From assembly GCA_964420985.1 (NCBI GenBank), contig CAYQUT010000003.1, positions 62,001 to 126,000 on the forward strand: a stretch of 64,000 bases of DNA. Reading direction: 5' to 3'. The position numbers and the translations under genes were made by a program. The first letter of the stretch is position 1. Each line of letters starts with the position of its first letter. Source of the DNA: CAMCTV01 sp964420985 (GTDB lineage: Bacteria; Bacteroidota; Bacteroidia; Flavobacteriales_D; Sanyastnellaceae). This document shows, piece by piece, positions 25,647 through 33,798 of the stretch. The notes beneath the pieces were generated by a model. The model was not told the DNA's origin. It searched no databases and saw only the letters and a program-made list of their open reading frames with translations.

Positions 25647-25973
25647 TTATATTGAAAAACTTTCACCGCAACCACATGTTCTAGATGCATTGGGATTATT
25701 GAATACGAATCCTTTACCGTTGAGCCCTCCTGTGTACTCCAGTTCCGTACCAATTAGATAAAGAAAACTCTTTCTGTCAACAACGACTTTCACTCCGTTG
25801 TCCTCAAATACCTGATCTCCTTCTTTCATTTCATGATCAAATTTGAGCTGGTACATCAATCCACTGCATCCCCCACCCTCAACACCTACTCTAACAAAAG
25901 AGTCAGCTGGATGATTCTCTTCAGCCATCAACTTGGCTACTTGCGTTTTTGCACTTTCTGATACTTTAATCAT
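25647..25973 (-). CDS. sufA: A-type Fe-S carrier (SufA/HesB/IscA)
   Basis: 108 residues with the three conserved cysteines of A-type carriers: GGGCSGL in the middle and TCGCGE at the C-terminus. It carries nascent clusters to target apoproteins. It is the first gene of the suf operon, 3 nt before sufB, with a good promoter and a perfect dyad upstream. Confidence 0.93.
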   Translation of the reverse strand: MIKVSESAKTQVAKLMAEENHPADSFVRVGVEGGGCSGLMYQLKFDHEMKEGDQVFEDNGVKVVVDRKSFLYLIGTELEYTGGLNGKGFVFNNPNASRTCGCGESFSI

Positions 25974-25981
25974 TTTCTTCT

Positions 25982-26002
25982 TATTTAGAATTTTTCTAAA
26001 TA
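25982..26002. promoter_or_regulatory. perfect 9-3-9 dyad in the suf leader (candidate operator)
   Basis: TATTTAGAA-TTT-TTCTAAATA: two perfect 9-bp arms around a 3-nt spacer. It lies between the suf promoter and the sufA ATG, about 12-35 nt downstream of the -7 box. The position and symmetry suggest a repressor operator for an Fe, Fe-S or oxidative signal. The regulator is not known; the TTTAG/CTAAA half sites loosely recall DtxR/MntR-type boxes. Confidence 0.5.
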
Positions 26003-26014
26003 GCCTAACGAGGG

Positions 26015-26044
26015 CAAAAATACACCTTTTAAGGGATTGACAAA
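26015..26044 (-). promoter_or_regulatory. promoter of the suf operon
   Basis: On the minus strand TTTG (26041-26044), 18-nt spacer, TATTTTTG (26015-26022): an exact match to the Bacteroidota sigma-ABfr-type -33/-7 elements. The leader to sufA ATG is about 40 nt. Confidence 0.7.
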
Positions 26045-26062
26045 AAATAAAAAATCAATAAA

Positions 26063-27211
26063 TCAATGCAATTGATTCAATTTTTCAGCTGCTTGAATCA
26101 GCTCAACGTTTTCCTTGGCAAAACATACTCTAAAAACACCATTGTTTGCGTTGGTTGGATAAAAAACAGAAATGGGAATTACAGCAACGCCTTGGTTTAC
26201 TGCCCAGTGCTCTGCCTGTTGCACATCGCTTAAATGGCTTGGACCCAAAAACTTGACCAATTGAAAATAAGTTCCCGATGTTGGAATCACCTCCAGCAGT
26301 GGATGGTGCAAATTGGATAATAACAAATTCCTCTTCTCTTCGTACATGGGAGCTATCGCATCATACAATGACTCATTTTCCATGTATTGGGCAAAGGCAT
26401 ATTGAAAAGCAGAATTACACGTAAACACATTGAACTGATGTTGCTTGCGAAAAGCAATCATCCAGTCTTTGGGACCTACCGCATAACCTAGCTTCCAACC
26501 TGTGGCATGAAAAGTTTTACCGAAAGAAAGCGTCAATAAAAGCTGATTGCGCAAATCAGGGTAATGGGTCATACTGATGTGATGTTGACCATCAAAAACG
26601 ATATGCTCATACACCTCATCAGAAATAATAAATAGGTTGTTCTCTAATACAACCTTCGCAATCAAATCCAACTCCGCTTTTTTCCAAACCTTCCCGCTGG
26701 GATTGTGAGGGTTATTGATAATCAACAGCTTGGTTCTCTCATTTACAGCCGCAAGGAGTGTTTCTTCTTTCAACTCAAAGTTTGGATAATGTAATTCTAC
26801 CCATTTGACCACACCTCCATTCAGATGTATTGAAGGTGCGTAACAATCATAAGCAGGACCAAACAAAATAACCTCATCTCCTGATTGAATCAAAGCACCT
26901 ATGGCTGTGAACAAAGCCTGAGAGGCCCCCGCAGTGATAGTAATTTCACTTTGCCAATCGTACTCTGCCTTATTGCGGCGCAATAATTTTTCAGCAATGC
27001 GCTGCCGCAGTATGGGAACACCTGGCATTGGCGCATATTGATTGTGACCATCCTTCATCGCCTCGGTCACCATATCGATCAATTGCGGATCTACTGGAAA
27101 AGTAGGAAATCCCTGGCCTAGGTTGATCGCATTGTGTTCCGATGCCAATTGAGACATAACAGAAAATATCGTCGTGCCAATTTGTGGAAGTTTATCAACC
27201 GGAAAGTTCAT
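26063..27211 (-). CDS. class I aminotransferase (methionine/kynurenine aminotransferase type)
   Basis: 382 residues from ATG 27211 (MNFPVDKLPQIGTTIFSVMSQLA), 1 nt after the paaD stop; the frame is open to 27289 but those residues overlap paaD and do not fit. INLGQGFPTF and SFGKTFHATGWKLGY (the Lys in SFGK is the PLP lysine) match the YbdL-like/KAT branch of fold-type I enzymes. NNPHNPSGKVW is the Asn-containing PLP segment. It is likely cotranscribed with paaBCD. Substrate not determined. Confidence 0.88.
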   Translation of the reverse strand: MNFPVDKLPQIGTTIFSVMSQLASEHNAINLGQGFPTFPVDPQLIDMVTEAMKDGHNQYAPMPGVPILRQRIAEKLLRRNKAEYDWQSEITITAGASQALFTAIGALIQSGDEVILFGPAYDCYAPSIHLNGGVVKWVELHYPNFELKEETLLAAVNERTKLLIINNPHNPSGKVWKKAELDLIAKVVLENNLFIISDEVYEHIVFDGQHHISMTHYPDLRNQLLLTLSFGKTFHATGWKLGYAVGPKDWMIAFRKQHQFNVFTCNSAFQYAFAQYMENESLYDAIAPMYEEKRNLLLSNLHHPLLEVIPTSGTYFQLVKFLGPSHLSDVQQAEHWAVNQGVAVIPISVFYPTNANNGVFRVCFAKENVELIQAAEKLNQLH

Positions 27212-27212
27212 A

Positions 27213-27710
27213 TCAAATGCACTTGAAATAATCAAATGGCTCAAGACAATCACCGCACTTGTACAATGATTTACAAGCCGTGGTACCAAACTGCGAAACC
27301 ATTATTGTATTGATGGATAAACATCGGGGACAAGCAATTTCCTTTACCTTGCCCATGAGTAAACCTTTATCAGCACTGCCCTTCTCAGGAGGAGCAATGC
27401 CAGTAGACCGCAACTTTTCTCTTGCTTCGTCAGTCATCCAATCTGTGGTCCATGGAGGTGAGAGAACGGTATCCACGACTACATTTTTTACCTGTAATTC
27501 GGCCAAAACTTCTATGATATCTTCCTCTATGGTCTTCATCGCAGGACAACCACTATACGTCGGTGTGATAATGACATGCCATTTCTTGTTGTCTGCATCC
27601 CAGGTGAGATCACGAACTATCCCCATCTCAATTACATTGAGTATAGGGATTTCCGGATCCTCTACCATTTTGAGATACTCCCAAATCAAGTCTGCTTCTA
27701 CTTCTACCAT
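27213..27710 (-). CDS. paaD: phenylacetyl-CoA epoxidase accessory protein PaaD
   Basis: 165 residues: an N-terminal DUF59 domain (MVEDPEIPILNVIEMGIVRD, TPTYSGCPAMKTIEEDI) and a C-terminal zinc ribbon (CPRC and CGDC). PaaD is thought to help mature the epoxidase. Start overlaps the end of paaC by 7 nt. Confidence 0.9.
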   Translation of the reverse strand: MVEVEADLIWEYLKMVEDPEIPILNVIEMGIVRDLTWDADNKKWHVIITPTYSGCPAMKTIEEDIIEVLAELQVKNVVVDTVLSPPWTTDWMTDEAREKLRSTGIAPPEKGSADKGLLMGKVKEIACPRCLSINTIMVSQFGTTACKSLYKCGDCLEPFDYFKCI

Positions 27711-28459
27711 TTGGAATTAGGATATGCTCGTTGAAGAAACTGCATTTCGGCTAGAATGAATCCCAAATGCTCTGAATGCTTTCCTTCCTTTCCTCCCTTT
27801 TGCATCCAAACGCCCTCAGGAATGGCGATACCAGCCTCCTGAAAAACCGCAGTTACAATTCTTTCAAAAGTATCTTTTAAGACAACATTATCCACAGCCA
27901 CAAACGATTCCAATGATTTCATTTCATGTATTGAGTTGACCAATAATTCCCCAGTAAACTCCCACAACTCATTGACCGCATTTTGCAAACGTAAATGGCT
28001 TTCCTCTGTCCCCCCACCCAAACGCAATATCCAATCTCTGCTGTGCTGAAAATGATACCTAACCTCTTTGATTGATTTTTGAGCAAAACCTTGAAGAAAT
28101 TCATCACTCGACTTTTCCAATTGTTCAAGAAAATGGTAATACCAAGTTGAAAAAACAAATTGTCGCGCTATCGTTTTAGCATAATCTCCATTGGGAATCT
28201 CAGCAATTAAAGCATTCCTGAACTCCCAAGCATCGCGTAAAAAGGCGTAGTCATCTTCAGTTTTTCCTTGGCCTTCACGCAATGCGATTTCTTTGTACAA
28301 TGAAGTTGCTTGACCTATGTAATCTAGGGCAACATTACTCAAGGCTATGTCTTCTTCAATGGCAGGGCCATGGCCGCACCATTCGGAAAGTCGCTGACCC
28401 AAAATTAATAGGGTGTCTGCGAGGGTTAGGTAATATTCCTTATGCTCCATATTCATCAC
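27704..28459 (-). CDS. paaC: phenylacetyl-CoA epoxidase structural subunit PaaC
   Basis: 251 residues, all-alpha ferritin-like fold. RLSEWCGHGPAIEEDIALSNVALDYIGQA and YHFQHSRDWILRLGGGTEESH are typical PaaC segments. PaaC is the non-catalytic partner of PaaA in the di-iron epoxidase. Its start overlaps the paaB stop by 4 nt. PaaA itself is not in this cluster. Confidence 0.9.
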   Translation of the reverse strand: MMNMEHKEYYLTLADTLLILGQRLSEWCGHGPAIEEDIALSNVALDYIGQATSLYKEIALREGQGKTEDDYAFLRDAWEFRNALIAEIPNGDYAKTIARQFVFSTWYYHFLEQLEKSSDEFLQGFAQKSIKEVRYHFQHSRDWILRLGGGTEESHLRLQNAVNELWEFTGELLVNSIHEMKSLESFVAVDNVVLKDTFERIVTAVFQEAGIAIPEGVWMQKGGKEGKHSEHLGFILAEMQFLQRAYPNSKW

Positions 28460-28743
28460 ATGTGTCCCACCTCGGGAGGAATTTCATAGAAGGTTGGATG
28501 ACGGTATACTTTATCGTTTGAAGGATCAAACAAAGCCTCTTTGTCACCCGGAGAAGAAGCCGTGATTTGCTCACTTGGCACTACCCAAATACTCACACCT
28601 TCCATGCGTCGCGTATAAACATCTCTTGCATTTTCGATTGCCATCTGCGCATCCGCAGCATGCAAACTTCCCACATGCTTGTGCGCCAAACCCGCTTTTG
28701 ATCGAATAAAAATTTCCCAAATGGGCCAATTGCTTTTTTCCAT
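28456..28743 (-). CDS. paaB: phenylacetyl-CoA epoxidase subunit PaaB
   Basis: 95 residues from ATG 28743 (MEKSNWPIWEIFIRSKAGLAHKHVGSLHAADA), the family start; the frame is open to 28785 but a promoter lies within that stretch. PaaB is a small scaffold of the PaaABC complex. It heads the transcription unit; upstream is the ZIP transporter, not paaA. Confidence 0.9.
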   Translation of the reverse strand: MEKSNWPIWEIFIRSKAGLAHKHVGSLHAADAQMAIENARDVYTRRMEGVSIWVVPSEQITASSPGDKEALFDPSNDKVYRHPTFYEIPPEVGHM

Positions 28744-28760
28744 TACATAAAGTTGAGCCA

Positions 28761-28789
28761 CGAAAATACAAGATTTCAAATTCAAACAA
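28761..28789 (-). promoter_or_regulatory. promoter of paaBCD
   Basis: On the minus strand TTG (28787-28789), 18-nt spacer, TATTTTCG (28761-28768, one mismatch to TAnnTTTG), 17 nt before the paaB ATG. It suggests paaB is the true first gene. Confidence 0.5.
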
Positions 28790-28836
28790 CTGCTGAATAT
28801 CAGCTTTGTTCAGAACTTCAACCATAACTTAAAGAA

Positions 28837-29574
28837 TTAAAAGAAGAATGCAGCCGCAAATCCCAGCAGAATGATGAGGAACTTAACCCGATTGAATCTA
28901 TGTCCCTCTTCTGCTTCGAACAAAATCATGGTGGATACATGCAAAATAATACCCATCAATATGGCCATAACATAGGGTAGAAGATGTTCCGCATGAAACC
29001 ATTCCCATTCTTCTCCCAAATAAAAAAACAAGGCACCCGCAGGAGCCACAAGGGCAAAAAACACCGCCGCTGAAAAGGCCTTCCATTTTTCTTTAACCAT
29101 TGCCAACAACAACGCTGCAAACACAAAGGACTCCGTGAATTTGTGGAATGATATTCCAAGCAGCAATGAATGCCCATGGTGGTGATGCTCATGACCATGG
29201 TGCATAACCTCCTCTGTCATTCCAAAAGGCATCCCTTCAATAAAAGCATGTATCCAAAGTGAAATGGACACCATCCAGTAAAATCGCTTACCTGAATGAT
29301 GATGGGCATGAGCGTGACCGTGCTCCACTCCATGTGAAAAATAATCCAATATGATTTGCAGCAAAAAGCCAATTAATATGAAAACACCGATGTGTTCACC
29401 CCCATCCGCCATGGCCTCAGGGAGCAAATGAAGAAACGTTAAAGACAGTAGATATGATGCACTAAAAGACAACAACAATTTCATTCTATTGGGGGTTATG
29501 TCCTTTCCCAAGAAGAGGACTCCACTGCCCGCTAACGAAACCAAGAATAAAATTAAAGTAGATGTCAAAATCAT
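28837..29574 (-). CDS. ZIP-family metal (zinc) transporter
   Basis: 245 residues from ATG 29574, which overlaps the upstream methyltransferase stop as ATGA; the frame is open to 29652 but that part lies inside the upstream gene. About eight hydrophobic helices. SLWIHAFIEGMPFG and SFHKFTESFVFA hold the H-x-x-x-E metal sites of ZIP helices IV and V, and two His-rich loops (HGHAHAHHH, HHGHEHHHHGH) flank them. It probably imports Zn2+ or a similar divalent cation into the cytoplasm. Confidence 0.88.
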   Translation of the reverse strand: MILTSTLILFLVSLAGSGVLFLGKDITPNRMKLLLSFSASYLLSLTFLHLLPEAMADGGEHIGVFILIGFLLQIILDYFSHGVEHGHAHAHHHSGKRFYWMVSISLWIHAFIEGMPFGMTEEVMHHGHEHHHHGHSLLLGISFHKFTESFVFAALLLAMVKEKWKAFSAAVFFALVAPAGALFFYLGEEWEWFHAEHLLPYVMAILMGIILHVSTMILFEAEEGHRFNRVKFLIILLGFAAAFFF

Positions 29575-30311
29575 ACGTCTCTTGTTTTTTTCGACACAAA
29601 GATACATCGCGGAGAATACTCGTCTACGGGGTTTCCTTGATAATCGCCCCAAACATTCAAAATATCAAACCCTGCTCGTTCCAACAATTTCCTCAATTGA
29701 TCCTGATCATAAGCCATTACTTTCTCTTCAAAACAATAGGACTTATCATCTGATACAAATGAAATCCTCTTGACAATTTTCCCTTGGTGAATACCCCGGT
29801 TGATTTCATAATCTGCTAACTTCCCCTTGATGATTTCTAATTCTTTCATATTGCTTTGAACAAAACTTAGATTTAGAAAATCCAAAACGAAAATGCCATT
29901 ATTCTTCAAATTGACATTCATCGTTTTAAGCATCCTCAAATGGTCATCGTCATTCTCAAAATACCCGAACGATGTGAACAGATTCAAAGCAAAATCAACT
30001 TGATTAGGCAATCGAAATGATCTTACATCACTGATAAACCATCGCTCAGGGTGCCTGGAGAGTGATTGCGCTGTCAAAATATTATTTTCACTCAAATCCA
30101 TTCCATACACTTGAAATCCCTTTGACTCCAAATACAATGCATGCCTTCCAGCTCCACAACAAGCGTCAAGGATGGTCACGTTATGATTCCATTTTAAACA
30201 AAATGACAAATATTCCATGAAACCCTTGGCCTCATCATCATTCCTTTTGGAATACAAATCGTGATAGAAAGTTGTGTTAAACCAAGAGGCAAACCAATCT
30301 TTTTGAATCAT
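29571..30311 (-). CDS. class I SAM-dependent methyltransferase
   Basis: 246 residues from ATG 30311 (MIQKDWFASWFNTTFYHDLY). Motif I is LDACCGAGRHALYL, with VYGMDLSE as the acidic SAM-ribose contact. The N-terminal WFASWFNTxYYHxLY-type opening is common in Bacteroidota methyltransferases of unknown substrate. It is translationally coupled to the ZIP transporter. A perfect -7 box ends 6 nt before this ATG, supporting this start over 30356. Confidence 0.85.
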   Translation of the reverse strand: MIQKDWFASWFNTTFYHDLYSKRNDDEAKGFMEYLSFCLKWNHNVTILDACCGAGRHALYLESKGFQVYGMDLSENNILTAQSLSRHPERWFISDVRSFRLPNQVDFALNLFTSFGYFENDDDHLRMLKTMNVNLKNNGIFVLDFLNLSFVQSNMKELEIIKGKLADYEINRGIHQGKIVKRISFVSDDKSYCFEEKVMAYDQDQLRKLLERAGFDILNVWGDYQGNPVDEYSPRCIFVSKKTRDV

Positions 30312-30317
30312 AGTGAA

Positions 30318-30325
30318 CAAAAGTA
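30318..30325 (-). promoter_or_regulatory. -7 promoter box of the methyltransferase-ZIP unit
   Basis: TACTTTTG on the minus strand matches TAnnTTTG and ends 6 nt before the ATG at 30311. Confidence 0.45.
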
Positions 30326-30340
30326 TTTTATTTTCTGCAT

Positions 30341-30348
30341 TATATTTG
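30341..30348 (+). promoter_or_regulatory. -7 promoter box of the SiaC-like gene
   Basis: TATATTTG matches TAnnTTTG and ends 17 nt before the ATG at 30366. It lies back-to-back with the methyltransferase box. Confidence 0.45.
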
Positions 30349-30365
30349 TTTTTCAATTTGAAACT

Positions 30366-30746
30366 ATGGAGAATTTAGATTTAAACGGTTCTAGTAAAAC
30401 CCCTACTGTCAACTTTAACGCAACAACTGGAGTTCTTACACTCGCTGGCCGCTCTATTCCTGAAAACTCCATAGAGTTTTACAAACCACTTTTGTCTTGG
30501 ATTGAAGCGTACAAATCGCAGCAAGCTGAACTCACTACCCTTCAAATCAAATTAGAGTACTTCAATACCTCTTCGAGCAAATGCCTTCTAGATTTGTTCA
30601 AGAAACTAGAGTCTATTGGCGGCAAATCCATTGTGGAGTGGTATTATGAAAATGATGATGAAGATATGTTAGAAGCCGGAGAAGATTACGAAGCCATCGT
30701 TCATGTTCCATTTAAAATGATTGGCGTGGATGACCTGCAAGGTTAA
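30366..30746 (+). CDS. SiaC-like regulatory phosphoprotein (DUF1987)
   Basis: 126 residues from ATG 30366. The whole length is one DUF1987 domain: RSIPENSIEFYKPLLSWIEAY, LEYFNTSSSKCLLDL and WYYENDDEDMLEAGEDY. In the Pseudomonas SiaABCD system SiaC is phosphorylated on a Thr at position 68 and is dephosphorylated by a PP2C-type phosphatase; Thr68 here falls in the same FNTSSSK context. No SiaB kinase is adjacent. The RR-PP2C protein at 59804-61066 is the only candidate phosphatase in the window. Confidence 0.85.
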   Translation: MENLDLNGSSKTPTVNFNATTGVLTLAGRSIPENSIEFYKPLLSWIEAYKSQQAELTTLQIKLEYFNTSSSKCLLDLFKKLESIGGKSIVEWYYENDDEDMLEAGEDYEAIVHVPFKMIGVDDLQG

Positions 30747-30795
30747 GCCATTTCATTGCGTCAGATTTTACCTCCTAAGCAATCCCTTACCTGGA

Positions 30796-33700
30796 TTACT
30801 TTTTTCTCAGCCCTTCCACCCATTGGTAGATTTTATTGGTCCATTCATTTTGCAGGGCAATAATCATGAATATTGTCATTGACCATAGCACCCATACATT
30901 GACCCACAATGTGTCTATCGAATAACCTAAAATTTTCTTACTTGGTGCGTAAAAATGTGCTGAAAACAATCCTGATTCGTCGGGGTGCTTATACACCAGA
31001 TTACTCTTCTGAATGAACTTGTTGTCATACTTGACAATTTTCTGCAAATCGTTTTTATTTGTAATAATTTCCTCAATGGCTTCATTGTGATGCCTGTCTT
31101 TCAGAGACAACATTTCATCTCTGCTTTTTTCATCCTTAATCAAACTCGATAAATAAAGCTCTTTCTGCTCATTGGCATTGCTGTATAAGCGTATATAATA
31201 AGTTTCCAACCGCTTCACGGACTCAAGATAAATATCTAATTCCCGAATCCCAATGGATTGAGGATTCCCATCCCAAAAGGGAGCCTTAAAATCAGGGATG
31301 ACAAGTTCTTGTCTCGACATTTCGCCGTCAATTAACTCCAAATCCAATTGTGATATAATTCCTCCTTTTTCAAGCGTAGACTTGCAATCAAGCAGTAATC
31401 CACGCATTTCTTTTGCCCAAAAATCTTTCTTCCATGCGCTGTTCTTGAGCTGAGCATCCCAAGCAAAAAATTGCTTTTCAAAGGGATTATGGGTGTACTG
31501 GTAAACTGCCATTGCCTCAAAGGCCCATCGTGAGGCCATTACTTCTCCGATCCACGGCACTTTTTCTTGTTGAGTAATAGAGGGAAACAATCGATCAAAG
31601 CGAACAATCACTCCACTAAACAACAATTGAGGAATAATCATTATGGGTATAAGTATGTAGATCACCTTGGCCGAATCAAAGGTGGCACTGATATTCAAGC
31701 CCAATGCATTGGCAAAACAAGACACCGAAAAAAGCACCAATAAAAATGGCCAAAACATGCCCTCAACTCCAAGAATCCAATTCCCGACTAACAGAAATGA
31801 GGCCGTTTGGATCAGAGAAATTAAAAACATAACGCCCAATTTTGAGAACAGATAAGCCGAATAAGAATGACCCAGATATCGTTCTCTTTTTAAAATCTTC
31901 TTGTCTTTCAATATTTCTTCTGCACTGACTGTAAGTCCAAGGAAAAGCGCTACAACAACGGCAAAAAACAAATACTGTGGGTAGTTGACATTCTCTCTAA
32001 AAGTGTATTCTTCAAGCCCTTTTCCTGTAATAGGATAAAACTTAACAAACAAAGACAAAAGCACGCTGAGCATAGGAGCTTCTAATAAGTTAATCAGCAT
32101 GTAGGTGTGATTTACCCATTTGCTCATTAAATCACGCTTAAAAAAAGTTTTCAATGTCTGGAAAACAACACCCTTTTTTAATTTCTTCTTTTTCCTACCT
32201 GATAAACCCTGGGGTTCTAATTGAGGCTGATGAAACAACTCGTTCCATTCCTTTGGTGTAACTTTTCTTATCTCCGTGATGTCTCCATACTCATCCACGA
32301 GTCGGGCCTCAATAATATTAAAGAGTTGTTCAGGATTGACATTGCCACACTGTGGGCATTGACTTTCACCTGTATCGGCAAAATGAGCTTTTTTCTTAAA
32401 ATGGATCAAACTTTCAACCGGGTTCCCAAAATAAATCGGATAACCCCCTTGATCCAATAAAAGTAAATCATCAAACAATTTAAAAATATCGCTACTCGGT
32501 TGATGAATAACCACAAATATTAGCTTTCCACGTAGAGTGAGCTCCTTCAGCAAATCCATGATCATTTCAGAATCCCTACTGGACAGTCCACTTGTTGGTT
32601 CATCAACAAAAATCACTTGAGACTCTCTCACCAATTCAAGGGCTATATTCAATCTTTTGCGCTGACCTCCTGAGATGGTCTTATCCAAAACACTTCCAAC
32701 ACGTAAATCACTTACTTCTGATAATCCCACTGAGCGAAGTACTTTTTGCACCCTCTCCAATACTTGATCATCTTCCTCGCTGGGGAAATCCAGCTTTGCA
32801 CTATAATACAAATTCTCAAGAACCGTAAGTTCCTCAAAAAGAATATCATCTTGTGCAACATAACCCATCTGACTTCTTGTTAAGTCCACCTCTTGATGCA
32901 CATGGCAACCATTCAAAGTAACACTTCCTTGACTGGGTTTCAGATTACCGTTTAATACATTAAGCAGGGTACTTTTACCTGATCCACTACCGCCCATGAT
33001 ACCCACCAAGTGCCCTCCTCCAATTTCAAAATTCAATGGATGCAATGCTATTTTACCATTTGGAAATCGATAAGATAGATGATTGACCTGAAATACAACT
33101 TCATCTGCATGACTATTCTTTAAAAACCTTTGCAGTACGTCGGAATAATAAATGGGATGAATTTTAGCTCCTCTAATAGCGCTTCCTGTAACAAATGCAT
33201 AGGAACGATTGCGGTCAAGGCGCTGAGCATTGAGCAATACTTCGTCGTCTCCCAAATACTTCACCAAAAAGAACCCTTCCTCTTCTATCCAATAGAAAAA
33301 CAAATCTCCTTTCAGATCATGAACATCATGGTGATTGAGTATGCAGAGATGATCATCATTCCAATCTTTAGCATCCTGCTCATCAGAAAGTCTGGAAATT
33401 TGAAGAAAAGCACTATGAATTCGGGGATTAATATAAAAAACCTCCGAAACTGTTTGAACAAATTCCCACTCTTGAACATCGGCTTCATCATATTGGCTTA
33501 CAAACTCAACCAATCGCAATAACACCATCAATTTATCACGATAGCTCAGTTCCTCATTCATCTCCCCGCAAATCCGCAAAACTTTTACACTGGCCAAAGA
33601 TGTTTTTTTGTTGGAGAGTTTAGAATGATCGTAAAATTTATCAACAAAATTGTTATAAACACCAATATAAAACCGTGTCAGGTCTGCGTTCAGTTGTCCT

Positions 33701-33798
33701 TTTAAAAACAAACGAACATTATTCTCCCCAACTTCTCCTGACTTACCCCCGATGATGGCAAACAGTTGCATTAATGCGCGCAATATCCCTTCACTCAT
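30796..33798 (-). CDS. ABCG-type transporter: ATPase fused to ABC-2 membrane domain
   Basis: 1000 residues. Residues 1-130 form an alpha-helical N-domain reminiscent of TerB-like folds; a regulatory region follows. The ABC ATPase has Walker A GGSGSGKST at 269-277, signature ISGGQRKRLN and Walker B QVIFVDEPTSGLSSRD. A zinc-ribbon-like ESQCPQCG segment follows, then six or so transmembrane helices of the ABC-2 type, interrupted by a long extracytoplasmic helical loop. The order ATPase-then-membrane matches ABCG half-transporters. Substrate unknown. The start overlaps the trmD stop by 4 nt. Confidence 0.88.
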   Translation of the reverse strand: MSEGILRALMQLFAIIGGKSGEVGENNVRLFLKGQLNADLTRFYIGVYNNFVDKFYDHSKLSNKKTSLASVKVLRICGEMNEELSYRDKLMVLLRLVEFVSQYDEADVQEWEFVQTVSEVFYINPRIHSAFLQISRLSDEQDAKDWNDDHLCILNHHDVHDLKGDLFFYWIEEEGFFLVKYLGDDEVLLNAQRLDRNRSYAFVTGSAIRGAKIHPIYYSDVLQRFLKNSHADEVVFQVNHLSYRFPNGKIALHPLNFEIGGGHLVGIMGGSGSGKSTLLNVLNGNLKPSQGSVTLNGCHVHQEVDLTRSQMGYVAQDDILFEELTVLENLYYSAKLDFPSEEDDQVLERVQKVLRSVGLSEVSDLRVGSVLDKTISGGQRKRLNIALELVRESQVIFVDEPTSGLSSRDSEMIMDLLKELTLRGKLIFVVIHQPSSDIFKLFDDLLLLDQGGYPIYFGNPVESLIHFKKKAHFADTGESQCPQCGNVNPEQLFNIIEARLVDEYGDITEIRKVTPKEWNELFHQPQLEPQGLSGRKKKKLKKGVVFQTLKTFFKRDLMSKWVNHTYMLINLLEAPMLSVLLSLFVKFYPITGKGLEEYTFRENVNYPQYLFFAVVVALFLGLTVSAEEILKDKKILKRERYLGHSYSAYLFSKLGVMFLISLIQTASFLLVGNWILGVEGMFWPFLLVLFSVSCFANALGLNISATFDSAKVIYILIPIMIIPQLLFSGVIVRFDRLFPSITQQEKVPWIGEVMASRWAFEAMAVYQYTHNPFEKQFFAWDAQLKNSAWKKDFWAKEMRGLLLDCKSTLEKGGIISQLDLELIDGEMSRQELVIPDFKAPFWDGNPQSIGIRELDIYLESVKRLETYYIRLYSNANEQKELYLSSLIKDEKSRDEMLSLKDRHHNEAIEEIITNKNDLQKIVKYDNKFIQKSNLVYKHPDESGLFSAHFYAPSKKILGYSIDTLWVNVWVLWSMTIFMIIALQNEWTNKIYQWVEGLRKK

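Noticed and set aside
28571..28825. A frame overlapping paaB that might be a remnant of paaA
   Set aside because: Its predicted residues do not resemble PaaA, it overlaps paaB in another frame, and a promoter lies inside it.
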